Source of the DNA: Pomphorhynchus laevis
Taxonomy: Eukaryota > Acanthocephala > Palaeacanthocephala > Echinorhynchida > Pomphorhynchidae
Length of the DNA stretch: 64,000 nucleotides
Reading direction: 5' to 3'
NCBI GenBank assembly: GCA_012934845.2
Contig: WNNJ02001329.1
Span: 1-64,000 of the forward strand
Below are positions 9,950-20,973 of the stretch, one piece after another; within the stretch, counting starts at the first letter, position 1; the number at the start of each line of letters is the position of its first letter. The translations under genes and the position numbers were made by a program. Under the pieces are notes generated by a model. It did no database searches and was not told where the DNA came from. It saw only the letters and a list, made by a program, of their open reading frames with translations.

Positions 9950-11040
9950 AAAAAGAAAGAAAAGATTTATTTTTAACGTGGCAAATGCGTGCCAGCGCAC
10001 GCTTATATGACCACAACAAAACAAAAATGTAAATCATGTGTCAAGAAGGTGTGAACGGAGGAGGTGTTTGAATGTGATAAAGGAGGGAGCGCGGCGGACG
10101 TCGAGAGGGAGTTGATTCCAGGCGAGTGAGGCGGCGACGAGGAAGGATCAGATACCATAATTGTTGGAGTAATTGGAAACGTAAAGTAACAGGGTATGAC
10201 GGGAACGCAGCGATAGCGAGGTGGGGCGAGTGTCGTCTAAGAAAGGAAGGTTGATGAACGATGTGGAGCCGACAGCGATGAGACGAAAAGTTACGAAAAG
10301 AAAGCGGAGTTAGATGCAAATGTGGATGGTGGGCCAGGAGAGTTATGCAAGATATGTGGATGTGTGGTCGAAGCGACGGAGACGAAAGAGCACTCGAACA
10401 GCGGAGTTGATTATTCGTTGTAGGGGTAGGATTATGGATTTTGGAGAATTGGCGAAAAGGCTAAGGCAGTAATCGATTTTAGGGAAAAGTAGTGATGAAA
10501 GAAGAGACATACAAGAACGGAAGTCGATAAGGGGGCGGATACGGCGAATGTCACGGAGAATTAAGTTAGACGAGCGAACCTTGTCACGGACGAAGGGTTT
10601 AAGGGAAAATTAATCATCGAAATGGAAGCCTAAGAAAGTGAGATTGTGTACTGTGGGGATGATAGATGAGGCAAAAGATACAGTGGGAGGATATATGTTT
10701 GGTTTACGAGGGAGGATCCACATTATTTTAGACTTCTCGGGGTTTAGAACGAGATGGGGATTGGAGAGACGTTCATAGATAGAAGGAAGACAGTTAGAGG
10801 CAGAAATGCCGATATCGTGAATGCGATGTGCGAGTACATGAGCATAGATGAGGATGTCATCGGCGTATTGCATGACGTCAAAGGAGAAAGGTTTGATAAA
10901 CAGAGAGAGATCGCCAAGCAGAAGAGAGAAAAGCAGGGGACCTAGGACTGAACCTTGTGGGACCCCGCAAAAAATAGGGATGGGAGGGGATGATGATGAA
11001 TTAGAACAGACGAGAAAGAAACGGTCGGATAGTATCGTCT
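9950..11040 (-). mobile_element. LINE-B, 5'-truncated copy (RT to 3' end)
   Basis: Reverse-strand LINE-B covering RT motif B to the 3' terminus. The element's 3' end is at 9950-9970 (A-rich, then the GCGTGC-CAGC-GCACGC hairpin at 9988-10003). The coding part is 10041-11047. An A/AAAG-rich tract at 9948-9966 on the flank fits target-primed insertion. Confidence 0.85.
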
Positions 11041-11047
11041 TGCACAA
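10610..11047 (-). CDS. LINE-B RT fragment (palm)
   Basis: A 145-aa frame with FCGVPQGSVLGPLLFSLLLG (motif B), FDVMQYADDILIYAHVLAHR (motif C, YADD intact) and LNPEKSKIMWILPRK (motif D/E region). It ends GFHFDD at a stop, after which the thumb and tail continue in other frames down to 10,041. This is a partial RT; the element cannot be active because its 5' end is missing. Confidence 0.8.
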   Translation of the reverse strand: MCKTILSDRFFLVCSNSSSSPPIPIFCGVPQGSVLGPLLFSLLLGDLSLFIKPFSFDVMQYADDILIYAHVLAHRIHDIGISASNCLPSIYERLSNPHLVLNPEKSKIMWILPRKPNIYPPTVSFASSIIPTVHNLTFLGFHFDD

Positions 11048-11385
11048 TAGAAAACTGCCCTATTAAACAAGTATCTCAGTATTCTTATATAGTCATAGTG
11101 GTAGACAAAGGTCTTAGAACTACTTGTCATGTTTAAATGATCGCAAGTAAATGTAGGCTGCTGCTGAGTCGGCTAAGAAGAACATTATGCAAACTGGATG
11201 AACGTAGCTTACGCTTAAACCACTCTGTTTTTAGTGTCACTGATGACATACGCTTCACTGGCTACCTATCCATAGTCTCGGACAGAAATCGCAATATATG
11301 AAGGTATTTTAATTAAGGATAAACATCTAGTTCATTCACTTCTGGTCATTCCATTGGAGACTGGATTACTAAATTAAACGTTCAA

Positions 11386-12282
11386 GGACTCTTGAACTTA
11401 GTTAAGTGCTCATTAAGGTCATCCTTCTTGCTAAACTACTCTTTTCCAGCATTGTCTTGTTTGGTAGTTTCACTCGTTAAGAACGGTAAACGCCTCAGTC
11501 TAGTCAATGTCTACATCCGTCCAGGGGATATTCACAAGCACCGTGACCTCCTGGATCGTATATTGAGTAGTGGCTATGACATGTTACTTGATGACCTCAA
11601 CGACAGAACTGGTCGTTGGATAATGCAGGACTCCGCATAGCCAGGAACGGTTATCTTATTCACATACCACCGTCCCCTACTTTTCATTGCACATCAACGA
11701 ACTCACTCCTCGACTTATTACTGTCACATTAGAGTTGGTTGTTAAAACCTTCTGTACGGAGCAGTCGCGACAAAAAATGTCCACATCACATGATCTAATT
11801 CGATGGCGGATAGAAGAGGATACGCTGTTTCGTAGAAGATTCCACTTTGACCCGATCAGAAAGGCTTTCTTCCAGGCAGCTATCCAACGCTTTCCCCGAA
11901 TTCGTAATGAGAGTTTAATCGAAATTAATTCCTACCTCTCTTCGCAAGCTACTGCGTTTCTTTTGACAAGGTCGCATTTTCAGTTCCACTCCGACAAAAC
12001 TCAAAATCCTAGCTAAACTGCTTAATTTCCCTAATCTCTCTGCTTCCGCTAGACAGACCCTCTCGAATGAATACTGGCGCACCAGATATTGGTTCCAGCT
12101 GAGTAGGGATAGGGCGAGCATTGCTCGTCTTAACGCTTTTCAGTCTTCCTTTTGGAAGATATTCAAGAAGTTTGTTCGTTGGAAAGATAGGGATTTGGGT
12201 TGAATCAGTAGTATAAGCCTTGATAAAGTTTTGGAGGAGTCACTAGCCCTACACAATAATGGAGCCACGCATTCTCAGCTAC
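11386..12282 (+). mobile_element. LINE-C fragment (endonuclease region)
   Basis: Parallels 59117-60020 of the long LINE-C. 11392-11640 encodes LSLVNVYIRPGDIHKHRDLL and GYDMLLDDLNDRT, matching ISLANVYIRPREIHENRDLL and GYDMILGNFNDRT. 11687-12016 covers the following linker (RRRFHFDPIRKAFFQAAIQR). Decayed and truncated at both ends. 11041-11385 between LINE-B and this piece has no recognised content. Confidence 0.75.
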
Positions 12283-12560
12283 GTTTCAGTTGAACGATCT
12301 CTTAAGATGGCTGATTTAGTGTTTGTGTGGAGATCCCTAACATCTTAAACTAACCCGTAACACCACCTGTTCCCTTTACGATCGAGTGACAAATTACGAG
12401 GACACATGCTTACAATTAAACGACACCGAATGGCAATAATGAAATGGACAACTATTATACCGTGCTAGTACGTCATGGAACCGCCTTCTAGACTCAATCA
12501 TTTAAAGTACAATAATTGACGAATTCAAACGGAAGATTGAATTTTTGACTTAATTTAAAT
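12283..12560 (+). mobile_element. LINE ORF2 C-terminal tail relic
   Basis: Reads SLKMADLVFVWRSL, then RGHMLTIKRHRMAIM, with a T/A-rich 3' end. This is the layout of the C-terminal domain of CR1-like LINEs (compare ECDLLIADLTLVWVSL at 8020). Too decayed to place in LINE-A with certainty. Confidence 0.4.
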
Positions 12561-14149
12561 ATTTAATTTATTGTGATCCGGCTTCACAAGCTTAAGCGCT
12601 CTTTAACTGTTATACAAAATAATAATAATAAAAGCAAAATAAAACATAGCAGTTATCTAAAAATAAGGCGTTCTGTCGTAAACTCGATACACATTCTTGT
12701 GTATGGAAAGATTTCACGCTTATGCTTACCATCAAAAGTCGTACAGGTCATTTCCTCGCCAAATTAAGATTTTTTTAATATCCTATTAAGAGATATTATA
12801 AAATATTAAAAGATATTATAAGATATATATTAATGTGTTATTAAGAGATTTAAACATTTGATTATGCGTTTTATACAGTCACCATTAGCAGTCTTGCGCG
12901 AGATAAATTCGAATAAAATGCTTTATGCCCTAGATCAAGGATAGCCAGCTTGATACTTTGGGATTCATATTTTCATCTTGTTCTGACCTGAAGGATCGGA
13001 CTAATTTATAAAATATAATAATTTGTAATAATTCTTGTACGAATAACGAAGAATACTATTTTTCTGAGGACGGAACGGATGAAAAAGCTCGACGGGTCGG
13101 ATTTGGCCTACTGCCTCCGGTTGCCCAAATGTGCCCTAGTTCCTAAATGTTACATATACAAGTTTACGGTCATTAAATTAAAAAGCATACTTGGTATAGC
13201 TAAGGATATGTGTAAAACGAAAACCTCTTTTATTGCAATACATGCGATTAATCACAATTTGATATTTTATAGTGTCGAATAGTAGATGTGTAAATGATTA
13301 ATGTTTTTATGTTAAAATGATTTTGATTATATAAATAAACTGCAATCCCATTTAAAATAATAACAAAGGTGTAATTTCCATAGTGAACAAATAAATGCAA
13401 ACAAGTTGAACGAATAATATAATAAATAAAGATTTTCTTAAACAATAATATAATAGAGACGATCTAGTTACTATACGTAGCTATATGCTTGTTCTGCACA
13501 AAACGAATTCAATTGAACACAGCCGTCTGTTCACATATGCACATCAATGGAACAAAATGATTGATTTTGTCGCTGCTACAAAGTTGGCTGCATGTGCATG
13601 CTGGCCTTATTAATACGGCGATATGATTAATCAGATTCATATTTACTGAGTCTACAATTTAAGATGGAGATTTAAAAATGATAAATATAAGCGGGCTAAG
13701 ATGTGCTATATTAGAAGTAGTGATTTCTAGTTCTTGATATCTGACATGAAATTTAAAATGTTAGAGAAAGCGCATAGCTCTCCGTTGATAAAAATTGAAA
13801 GAGCGACCAAATATAACAAATATAATGTAATGTGTGTGATACTATTTGCACAGGCAAATGCTAACAAAAACAAAATGACAAATGAACATCGGATGGTGGG
13901 TGCAAGTTTTGCCTCGTAACGTTATGTCATCTCCATTTCAGTACTGGCATGTAGATAACCGTATCAACAATCAAATAAGAGTATATGTTAATTTTGATGT
14001 TTGCAAATACATTTGTGGTCGATTTTTCATTTTCGCGTGTAAAGCTTAAGCAATGCACGTTCATATATCAAATAAGTCTAAGTATTTCATAGTATGCATA
14101 AATAAAAATATTAGTAAATATTAAAATCTATTTATTTCATAATCAAGCC
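12561..14149. other. No recognised gene
   Basis: AT-rich sequence with short ORFs only (12573-12767, 13079-13282, 13248-13445, 13734-13919), none with a known motif or repeated elsewhere in the window. No repeats of note. Confidence 0.5.
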
Positions 14150-15035
14150 TTATATAAAATAAGAATTTTCATAAATTCAATAAAACAATACAAGGTGAAA
14201 TCAGAAGAAATTGCTATGCTATCAAGTTTCGATACTAATTCTCCGATCAAACTTAGCAGTAGGGTCAAATACATGCTATAGATGTATTTGATCTGATAAA
14301 AAGTAAATTTCAGAGCTTAAATTTATTTTGAATAATACTTTCATATTTATATATTTTAATTTTTAGTTTGATTCGGTTTTTATGTGATTAAAAAGTGGAA
14401 ATAAAGAACCAATATAATTACATATTGTTGCAATTCTTAAAATTTCATTATTTAATGTATATTAAATAATGTATATTATATGGTATGCATGAATGCTCAT
14501 GCAAAAATATGTTTCTTGTAAATTTAAATATGTCATCTTTACGATATAAATTAATAGTAGTTTTAGTTAATGTTAATTTAATGTTCATATCTAGATATAC
14601 ACCTTCTTTATCATTAATATTGGTTTTGTTAAGAATAAGGCTTTCTGGATAAATGTGCTCACTAATTGAATAAAAATTATTAGAATTAAATACACATATA
14701 TCATCAATGTATCGAAACATATATTTCATATATTTACATAGTTTAGATTTAGTTTTTACACAGTTATGAACAAATTCATATTCTATAAAGCTTAAATATT
14801 AATTTACAAGCATTTATTATTGAGTACAAGACAAAGCCGCCAATGGCCGTTCAGTCTGTTCACTGTTAATATAAAAAATAAAATAAAAATGAAATAATTT
14901 TGATTGATGTTAATTCAATGTTTCTATCTAGATATATATTTCTTTATCATCAATATTAGTTTTATTAAGAATATAGCTACACATAACCTGTTTCGCTTGT
15001 AGAATAAAAATTATTAGAGTTAAATACACATATAT
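14150..15035 (-). mobile_element. Naiad fragments (RT C-terminus, part of 3' UTR)
   Basis: 14448-14729 encodes MKYMFRYIDDICVFNSNNFY, then YLDMNIKLTLTKTTINLYRK and NIFLHEHSC: RT motif C (IDD) and thumb of the Naiad family. A worn 3' UTR lies at 14150-14300. A second, smaller piece of the same thumb lies at 14890-15035. The pieces do not form one frame. Confidence 0.75.
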
Positions 15036-15423
15036 CCGTGAATGCTAGACAAGAAAATCGTGGGCATGTGTGGAAATTAATAAAGACCACTACAAGAAGT
15101 CCTGTTCACCATCGATTTGCAAACAGGGTAATTAATGGGTGGAATAAAAAAGATTTATTTTAACGTGGCAAATGCGTGCCAGTGCACGTTTACATGACCA
15201 CAACGAAACAAAAATGTAAATCATGCGTCAATAAGGTGTGAATGGAGGAGGTGTTTGAATGTGATAAAGGAGGGAGCGCGGCGGACGTCGAGATGGAGTT
15301 GATTCCAGGCGAGTGAGGCGGCGACGAGGAAGGATCGGAGACCATAATTGTTGGAGTAATTAAGAACGTAAAGTAACAGGGTATGACGGGAACGCAGCGA
15401 TAGCGAGGTGGGGCGAGTGTCGT

Positions 15424-17170
15424 CTAAGAAAGGAAAGTTGATGTACGATGGAAGACGACAGCGATGAGACGAAAAGTTACGAGAATAAAGCGGAGTTTGA
15501 TGCGGATGTGGATGTTGGGACAGAAGAGTTGGGCAAGATATGTAGATATGTTGTCGAAGCGACGAAGACTAAAGAGCACTCGAACGGCGGAGTTGATTAC
15601 GCGTTGTAGGGGTAGAATGATTGAATCTTCGAGAATTTGCAAAAAGGCTAAGGTAGCCATCGATTTTAGGGAAAAGTAGCGATGAAAGAAGAGACATACA
15701 AGAACGGAAGTCGATAAGGGGACGGATAATTCGGAAGTCACGGAGAATTAAGTTAGACAAGCGAACCTTGTCACAGACGAAGGGTTTAAGGGAAAATTGA
15801 TCATCGAAATGGAAGCCTAAGAAAGTGAGATTGTGTACTATGAGGATGATCAATGGGGCAAAAGATACTGTGGGAGTAGATATGTTTGTTTTACGGGTAA
15901 GGATCCACATTATTTTAGACTTCTCGGGGTTTAGAACGAGATGGAGATTAGAGAGATGTTCGTAGAAAGAAGGAATACAGTTGGAGACAGAAATGCCGAT
16001 ATCGTGCATGCGATGTGCCGGTGTATGAGCACAGATGAGGATGTCATCGGCGTATTGCATGACGTTAAAGGAAAAAGGTTTGATAAACGGAGAAAGATTG
16101 CCAAGCAGAAGAGATAAAAGCAGGGGACCTAGGACTGAACCTTGTGGGACCCCGCAAAAAATAGGGATGGGAGGGGAGTATGATTAATAAAAACAGACGC
16201 GAAAGGAACGGTCGGATAGATAGTAGGCAAACTATGCTACGTAGGAAGAAGAAAAGCCGTAATCATAACGAAGGCAATAAAGAGGACGGAGTGGTCGACA
16301 ATGTCGAAGGCGGAAGCGATGTCGTAGGGATATGAGAACACTATATAGAGCCTTGTCTCGAGAAATGAGTAAGTCGTTGTAAACTTTCATGCAGGCGATT
16401 TCTATGGAGTGATTAGAGCGAAAATCGGATTGGAAAGGAGGGTACATATTGGATGAGGAGAGATAAGCGTTGATTTGTATTGATATGAGGCGTTCTAAGA
16501 GCTTAGAAAGAGTAGGTAGTAGTGAAATAGGGCGATAGCTAGAAGGAAGGAAGGGGTCGAGTGATTGTTTCTTAAGGAGGGGACGAACGATTGCGAATTT
16601 CCAGTGTGAAAGGAAGATACGACTGCGGATGGACGAGTTAAACAAGGTTGTGAGAAATGGGGATATTGATGAGCATATTTATTTAAGTATTTGGGTAAGC
16701 AGGGGATCCGCTGGTGAAGTCTTGTTGGACAAGAACATGAGAATACACGAGACTTCAGAAGGTGATTCAGAGAGAAGATGAAAGAGATCAGGGAGAATGA
16801 GGATAGGTAGGGGAGAGTGAGATAGGTTGGAGACTGGGATGTGAGAGAGCAACGTGGAAACTTTGGTCTGGAGAAATGACGAATAATCATGGGGATTTAT
16901 GTTCCACGGAGAATAGGAGCGAGCAAGGATTGAGTTGAAAGTATGCCAGAGAGTCTTAGAGTTGAATGAAGTTATGATTTTATGCTGCCAGAAAGAGTTG
17001 CATTTGGTACGTAGTAGGTTGAGATGAGACCAGCGAAGAGCAAGATAGGAATCACGGAAAGACGGAGTGATCGAGCGGAAATTACGTCTGAGAGAGCGGT
17101 GATAGACTCGAAAAGCATGGACGGAGTCGACGCTTTGAGAGTAGGCATTGAATGTCAAACCATGGGGCAA
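15424..17170 (-). pseudogene. LINE-B linker, reverse transcriptase and C-terminus
   Basis: From 17,170: linker (ALRWSHLNLLRTKCNSFWQH). Fingers follow (WKFAIVRPLLKKQSLDPFLP, SSYRPISLLPTLSKLLERLI, 16,645-16,480), then a motif A relic ASAFDIVDHSVLF (about 16,300). Motif B is GVPQGSVLGPLL (16,150) and motif C FNVMQYADDILICAHTPAHR (16,060). The thumb runs down to 15,569 and the tail region is 15,741-15,240. The catalytic residues are present, but at least four frame changes separate the pieces. Confidence 0.75.
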
Positions 17171-17275
17171 GGTGAAAGCGACGGTGTGGGTGAGACTTGA
17201 AGGGCAAGAGAATATCGAGAGTAGATGTGAGTTTAGAGTCGAAAAGAAAGGCGAGATCGTGAGGAGATGAATATG

Positions 17276-17944
17276 TTATTGTGCGTAATGATAGAGACGA
17301 TTTGAGTAAGGCAGAGCGGAGAAGGGAGAGGTCAGATTTCTCCAATAGCGACGTAGGATTGTAGGTGTGTGAGGAAGGGTGTGGTTGCGAGTGAGATCAA
17401 GGGTGATAAGAAAGTGATCGGATAGACCAGGATCAGAGATGGACAGTGAGGTGTAGGCAGCAAAATGATCGGGGACAGCGATGATGTCGAGTGCCCCACC
17501 AAGTATATGTGTGCGGAGGCAGTCAAGATTAGTTTGTAATTGTAGTTGGATAGAATGTTGATGAACCGGATGGAATCCGTAGAAGAGGGGCGGTCTAGGC
17601 GGATATTGAAGTCGCCTAGAACGAGTGAAGGGATTGAGGACAAATAACAATGAGAAAGGAGGTCAGCGAGTTCGGTAAAAAAATAAGGCTGTCGGAGCTG
17701 ATGAACCAGGACGGTATACAATGGCGAGATCTAGAGTGATCGGGTTAGAATAACGACAAGTGAGCAATTCAAAAGAGCAAGGACTGAAAGGGGGATTAAT
17801 TTTGCGAAGAGACGCGGGGTGACGCGCGAATGCGACGATGCCGCCATGATTAGAGAATTTAGAAGGGCATGAGCTGAGGGGGCGGGCGGATTCGACTAGG
17901 GAGCAACCGGTAGAGAACAGACGGCGAATGGAATGGAGCGCCAT
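17276..17944 (-). pseudogene. LINE-B EEP endonuclease
   Basis: Overlapping frames give SKFSNHGGIVAFARHPAS (17,855 region), AIVYRPGSSAPTALFF, VLGDFNIRLDRPSSTDSI (GDFN box, near 17,600) and SDPGLSDHFLITLDL (terminal SDH, near 17,410). These are the ordered EEP motifs. Two shifts separate them. The domain would nick target DNA for priming. Confidence 0.7.
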
Positions 17945-18189
17945 CGAATTTTTGGACGGGTGTGGACAACTTGAAAATTTCCGTCTATGTTTCGGATGGA
18001 GAGTGATGTTTCGCCGTTTTCCTCGCGACGGCGTTTTTCGATGCGGGCTGAAGAGATTTGAGCGATTTTAGAAGGGGTGCGATCGGGGAAAATTCGAGTG
18101 GTTGAAGATGGCATGAGTTTGAATCGTTGAGAGAGGACAGAAGACGCGTGATAGCGATGCATAGTAGTTGTCTTCTTACGTCCTCCCAT
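17896..18189 (-). pseudogene. LINE-B ORF1 start joined to ORF2 region by deletion
   Basis: A 97-aa frame starts MGGRKKTT like the ORF1 at 22,183 (MMGKRKKTATT). It then jumps to HRYHASSVLSQRFK, which in the other copy lies some 740 bases downstream (near 21,410). The deleted part includes the PHD-like finger. The remainder (REENGETSLSIRNIDGNFQV) matches 21,161-21,409. The fused frame is open, but its function is doubtful. Confidence 0.65.
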
Positions 18190-18224
18190 CGACGTCCTTG
18201 TGTGTTAAAACTGTTAAATTTGCT

Positions 18225-18352
18225 GATTTGATCTGGAACTGGATTGATCTGGAACTGGATTGATCTGGAACTGGATTGATCTGGAACTGGATTGATCTGG
18301 AACTGGATTGATCAGTAACTGGATTGATCTAGAACTGGATTGATCTGGAACT

Positions 18353-18356
<4 letters not shown>
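18225..18356. repeat. 16-bp tandem array upstream of LINE-B (8 units)
   Basis: Units of GGAACTGGATTGATCT, about eight copies, 30 bases beyond the ORF1 start of the reverse-strand LINE-B. A longer array of the same unit lies in the same place beside the other LINE-B 5' end (22,322-22,497). The array is therefore part of the element's 5' UTR rather than chance flanking sequence. A promoter role is inferred. Confidence 0.85.

Positions 18357-18429
<73 letters not shown>
18355..18429. repeat. (TA)n microsatellite
   Basis: About 37 TA dinucleotides without interruption, directly after the 16-bp array. Confidence 0.95.
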
Positions 18430-18433
<4 letters not shown>

Positions 18434-18439
18434 GATATC

Positions 18440-18782
18440 CAATTCCATATATATGGGCACACGGACAAGACGCATTGAATATTTTTATTAAAGATCTCAA
18501 TAAATGTGCCCCACTAACATTTACAGTGAGCTATCCCATATAAACCAGGAAACTAACTTTTTGGATACTACAATTTATATGGATAACAATAAATGGCGAA
18601 CCAAATTATACACAAATGATACAACTGTGCCAAAATATATCCACGCGAAAAGCGCACATGCACCTCAAATAAAGCGAAATCTTATTTACAATGAAGGCCT
18701 TCGACTTAGAAAAATATGTAGTACCAACACCAGAATGTTAAGATTGAAACTGGGGCGAACTACATATCATATATATGATTAG
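18440..18782 (+). mobile_element. cPLE fragment, RT C-terminal part
   Basis: Contains NIFIKDLNKCAPLTFTVSYP, INQETNFLDTTIYMDNNKWR, TKLYTNDTTVPKYIHAKSAH and KRNLIYNEGLRLRKIC. This is the conserved RT-to-linker part of canonical Penelope-like elements (NFLD-T, then a basic RLRKIC block). The open frame 18504-18782 covers most of it. A minimal hammerhead follows at 18,810, then the 5' part of another copy, the tandem order usual for PLEs with pseudo-LTRs. Confidence 0.75.
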
Positions 18783-18809
18783 TAAACTTGTAAAGTACAG
18801 AACAAACTA

Positions 18810-18836
18810 GACGTTTCGCTTTATTGCTTTATCAAT
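18810..18836 (-). ncRNA. Minimal hammerhead-ribozyme-like core
   Basis: Reverse strand reads UUGAUAA, a small stem-loop (AGC…GCG), GAAACGUC. Stem III is reduced to the self-complementary ACGU before the GUC cleavage triplet, as in the small hammerheads known from PLE pseudo-LTRs, which act as dimers. Two positions of the CUGANGA box deviate. Confidence 0.5.
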
Positions 18837-18879
18837 CTAAATCATAGGTAAGAATAATAATCAAATCCAGCCAAACAGA

Positions 18880-20002
18880 CATTCAGACGAAATAGAATTC
18901 GAAAAATAGACATAGCTAATGAACACACTAACCCTACAAATGTAAATATGAGTAAGCCACAGAAAGAAATTTCGGATTTAGGCTTAAACTACAATATATG
19001 TCCACGTGAATTTTCACATATTAATCTAACAAACGGTCTACGAAAAATTGCAACTGAAAGTTTCAAGGATGTAAACAACCCGTAGCAACGTATAAGTTTG
19101 ACTAACAACTTTGAGAAATTGTGTTATTCGGAATTTTTAAAGATGAAACCAAACCATGGGACTAAACGAAATCTTACCCGAGAACAATCAGCTGCCATAT
19201 ACGAGTTAAGAAACATGGATAATGTCATTATACGTTATGTTTTTAAGTTAAATATTAATGATAATTGTAAATGCAATCCACTGGTGTAGTATAACTAATA
19301 CAATTATGGAATTAATATAAATAACGGAATTTGTACAATTTAGTATGACAGTTTTCACGCAAATATATTCGTCATTACAGATCGCTGTAATGATCTGCCA
19401 CGTTCCTTACACGACCATCGATATAGAAGAGCTAGATAATATCAAACATAATTTAATAAATCTCAATAATGAACACATTTGTAGAAATTATCTACAAGGA
19501 AGTGATGTTGATCAACTTATTCCAAAACCAAACAAAATTCGGTAGATACTACCTACTACTAAAAATACACAAATCATGTAGACCAGCGACAGAACGACCA
19601 ATAATCAATTGCATTGGGAACAAAACGGAAATGCTATCAAAACGATTACATCAACTAATTTTTGAACTGGCCAAACAAATAAAGGGATATATAGAAAACA
19701 CAACCGAATTTCTCAACAAACTAAATGAGGTCAATAATAACATCCTGCCTACGGATTTGTTAATCACGATGGACGTGGAATCACTATATCTCTCTATTCC
19801 ACATGCAGATGGCTTAAACGCATTAAATAAAGCAATGACAGCTAATAATTGGTGTGAAAAAAAGAGAAATTTTGTTTTAGAAAGTATGGAATTTATTCTG
19901 AAGAATAATGGCTTTAAATTTAATGGCAAATACTTCAGACAGCTAACAGGATCAACCATTGGCACAGCTGTTGCACCGAGTTATGCCATATTATTTATGA
20001 GT
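18880..20002 (+). mobile_element. cPLE fragment, N-terminal region and RT
   Basis: 18,950-19,290 holds the upstream domain (LRKIATESFKDVNN, LCYSEFLKMKPNHGTKRNLT). 19,469-20,002 holds RT: GRYYLLLKIHKSCRPATERP (fingers), LLITMDVESLYLSIPHADGL (motif A, DVESLY), and RQLTGSTIGTAVAPSYAILF (motif B). It is cut off by a LINE-B 3' end at 20,003, before the DD motif. Confidence 0.8.
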
Positions 20003-20089
20003 AAAAAAAGATTTATTTTAATGTGGCAAATGCGTGCCAGCGCACGCTTACATGACCAAAAATGTAAATCATGTGTCGAGAAGGTGTGA
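19469..20089 (+). pseudogene. cPLE reverse transcriptase, truncated
   Basis: A 206-codon frame whose first ~175 codons are PLE-type RT, a relative of telomerase RT. Motif A MDVESLYLSIPH and motif B GTAVAPSYAILFM are intact. Motif C and the C-terminal GIY-YIG nuclease are missing. The last ~30 codons are read-through into the inserted LINE-B tail and are not part of the protein. Confidence 0.75.
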
Positions 20090-20105
20090 ACGGAGAAGGT
20101 ATTTT
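20004..20105 (-). mobile_element. LINE-B 3' tail
   Basis: About 100 bases matching the 3' UTR of the copies at 9,950 and 15,146, including GCGTGCCAGCGCACGC. It sits in the cPLE RT with its A-rich 3' end at 20,004. It may be the far end of the LINE-B whose 5' part is at 20,873-22,185, with the middle replaced by the inverted repeat between them. TTATTTAT at 19,991-19,998 and 22,502-22,509 is a possible but weak target duplication. Confidence 0.7.
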
Positions 20106-20200
20106 TGAAAATATCCATTTTCTTCTTTATTTTATAAATAAAATCTTTATGGAACAAAGAATAGTATTTTTATTTAATACAACAAAACGTTAATGTCCGA

Positions 20201-20227
20201 TATTTCAACAGCTACTTCTATCTTCAA
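20201..20227 (-). ncRNA. Minimal hammerhead-ribozyme-like core
   Basis: Reverse strand: UUGAAGA, stem II AUAG…CUGU, then UGAAAUAUC. Stem III is the self-complementary AUAU before AUC. The same AUAU version is seen at 51,531 and 51,594. Confidence 0.5.
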
Positions 20228-20228
20228 T

Positions 20229-20871
20229 TGCTACTGCCATCATCGTCAGGAAACTACAAAAAATTACTAAAGTTGCCATTTATACAAATTACAATAAAAC
20301 AGAAACAAACTTCAAAGAAAAACCTCACAAACACACATTCACCCACATTCTATACAATTTTTTTAAACAAACTTTAAAGAAAAAACGTTACAAACACACA
20401 TTCACACACATTCTATACAAGGTTTTTTAAGAAACAAATTTCAAAGAAAAAGAACCGCAACCCAAGATTAAAAGGAAAAAATATATATTGAACTTGGTTA
20501 ATCCTTATTGAACTTGATTAATTATATTTGTTTGATTTGTGTTTTTGGTATCAATTTTACGTAATATTTATTTTATTTCATTATTATAATTTTTAAAAAC
20601 TTTTTGAGTAATTAAATATATTTTTTCCTCTTAATCTTGGGTTGCGGTTTCTTTCTCTTTGAAATTTGTTTTTTTAAAAACCTTGTATTCAATGTGTGTG
20701 AGTGTGTGTTTGTAATGTTTTTTCTTTGATGTTTGTTTTTTACAAAAAACCTTGTGTAGAATGTGTGTGAATGTGTGTTTGTAATGTTTTTCTTTGAAGT
20801 TTGTTTCTGTTTTATTGAAATTTGTAGAATGGCAACTTTAGTAATTTTTGTAGTTTCCTGACGATGATAGC
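20229..20871. repeat. Large inverted repeat, about 250-bp arms
   Basis: Arms at about 20,229-20,478 and 20,625-20,871 are inverse copies with moderate divergence, around a spacer of about 145 bp. Both ends read ATCGTCAGGAAACTAC (left) and its inverse. Each arm also contains two or three internal direct repeats of a roughly 75-bp unit with ACAAACACACATTCACACAC. The adjacent hammerhead core suggests that it derives from facing PLE pseudo-LTRs. Confidence 0.8.
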
Positions 20872-20973
20872 AAAGTGATTTTGCGAATATACGGCGGGTG
20901 ACGGGTAATGCGATAATGCCGCCATGATTAGAGAATTTAGAAGGGGATGAGCTAAGGGGGCGAGCGAAGTCCA

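Larger units (their letters stand above)
15146..18200 (-). mobile_element. LINE-B, long copy
   Basis: Longest LINE-B here. Reading 18,200 to 15,146: start of ORF1 fused to later sequence by a deletion, endonuclease (17,990-17,330), linker, RT (17,170-15,600), C-terminal domain (15,741-15,240), and a 3' UTR with the GCGTGC-CAGT-GCACGT hairpin (15,173-15,188). Several frame changes break ORF2. A 16-bp tandem array sits directly upstream of its 5' end, as it does for the copy at 20.9-22.2 kb. Confidence 0.85.

Noticed and set aside
15464-15679. Forward-strand basic ORF (71 codons, Arg/Lys-rich)
   Set aside because: It is the antisense shadow of the LINE-B C-terminal domain.
18355-18429. (TA)n and the adjacent 16-bp units as a CRISPR-like or telomeric array
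   Set aside because: Units are contiguous with no spacers, the context is an animal-type genome, and the 16-bp array is tied to LINE-B 5' ends.
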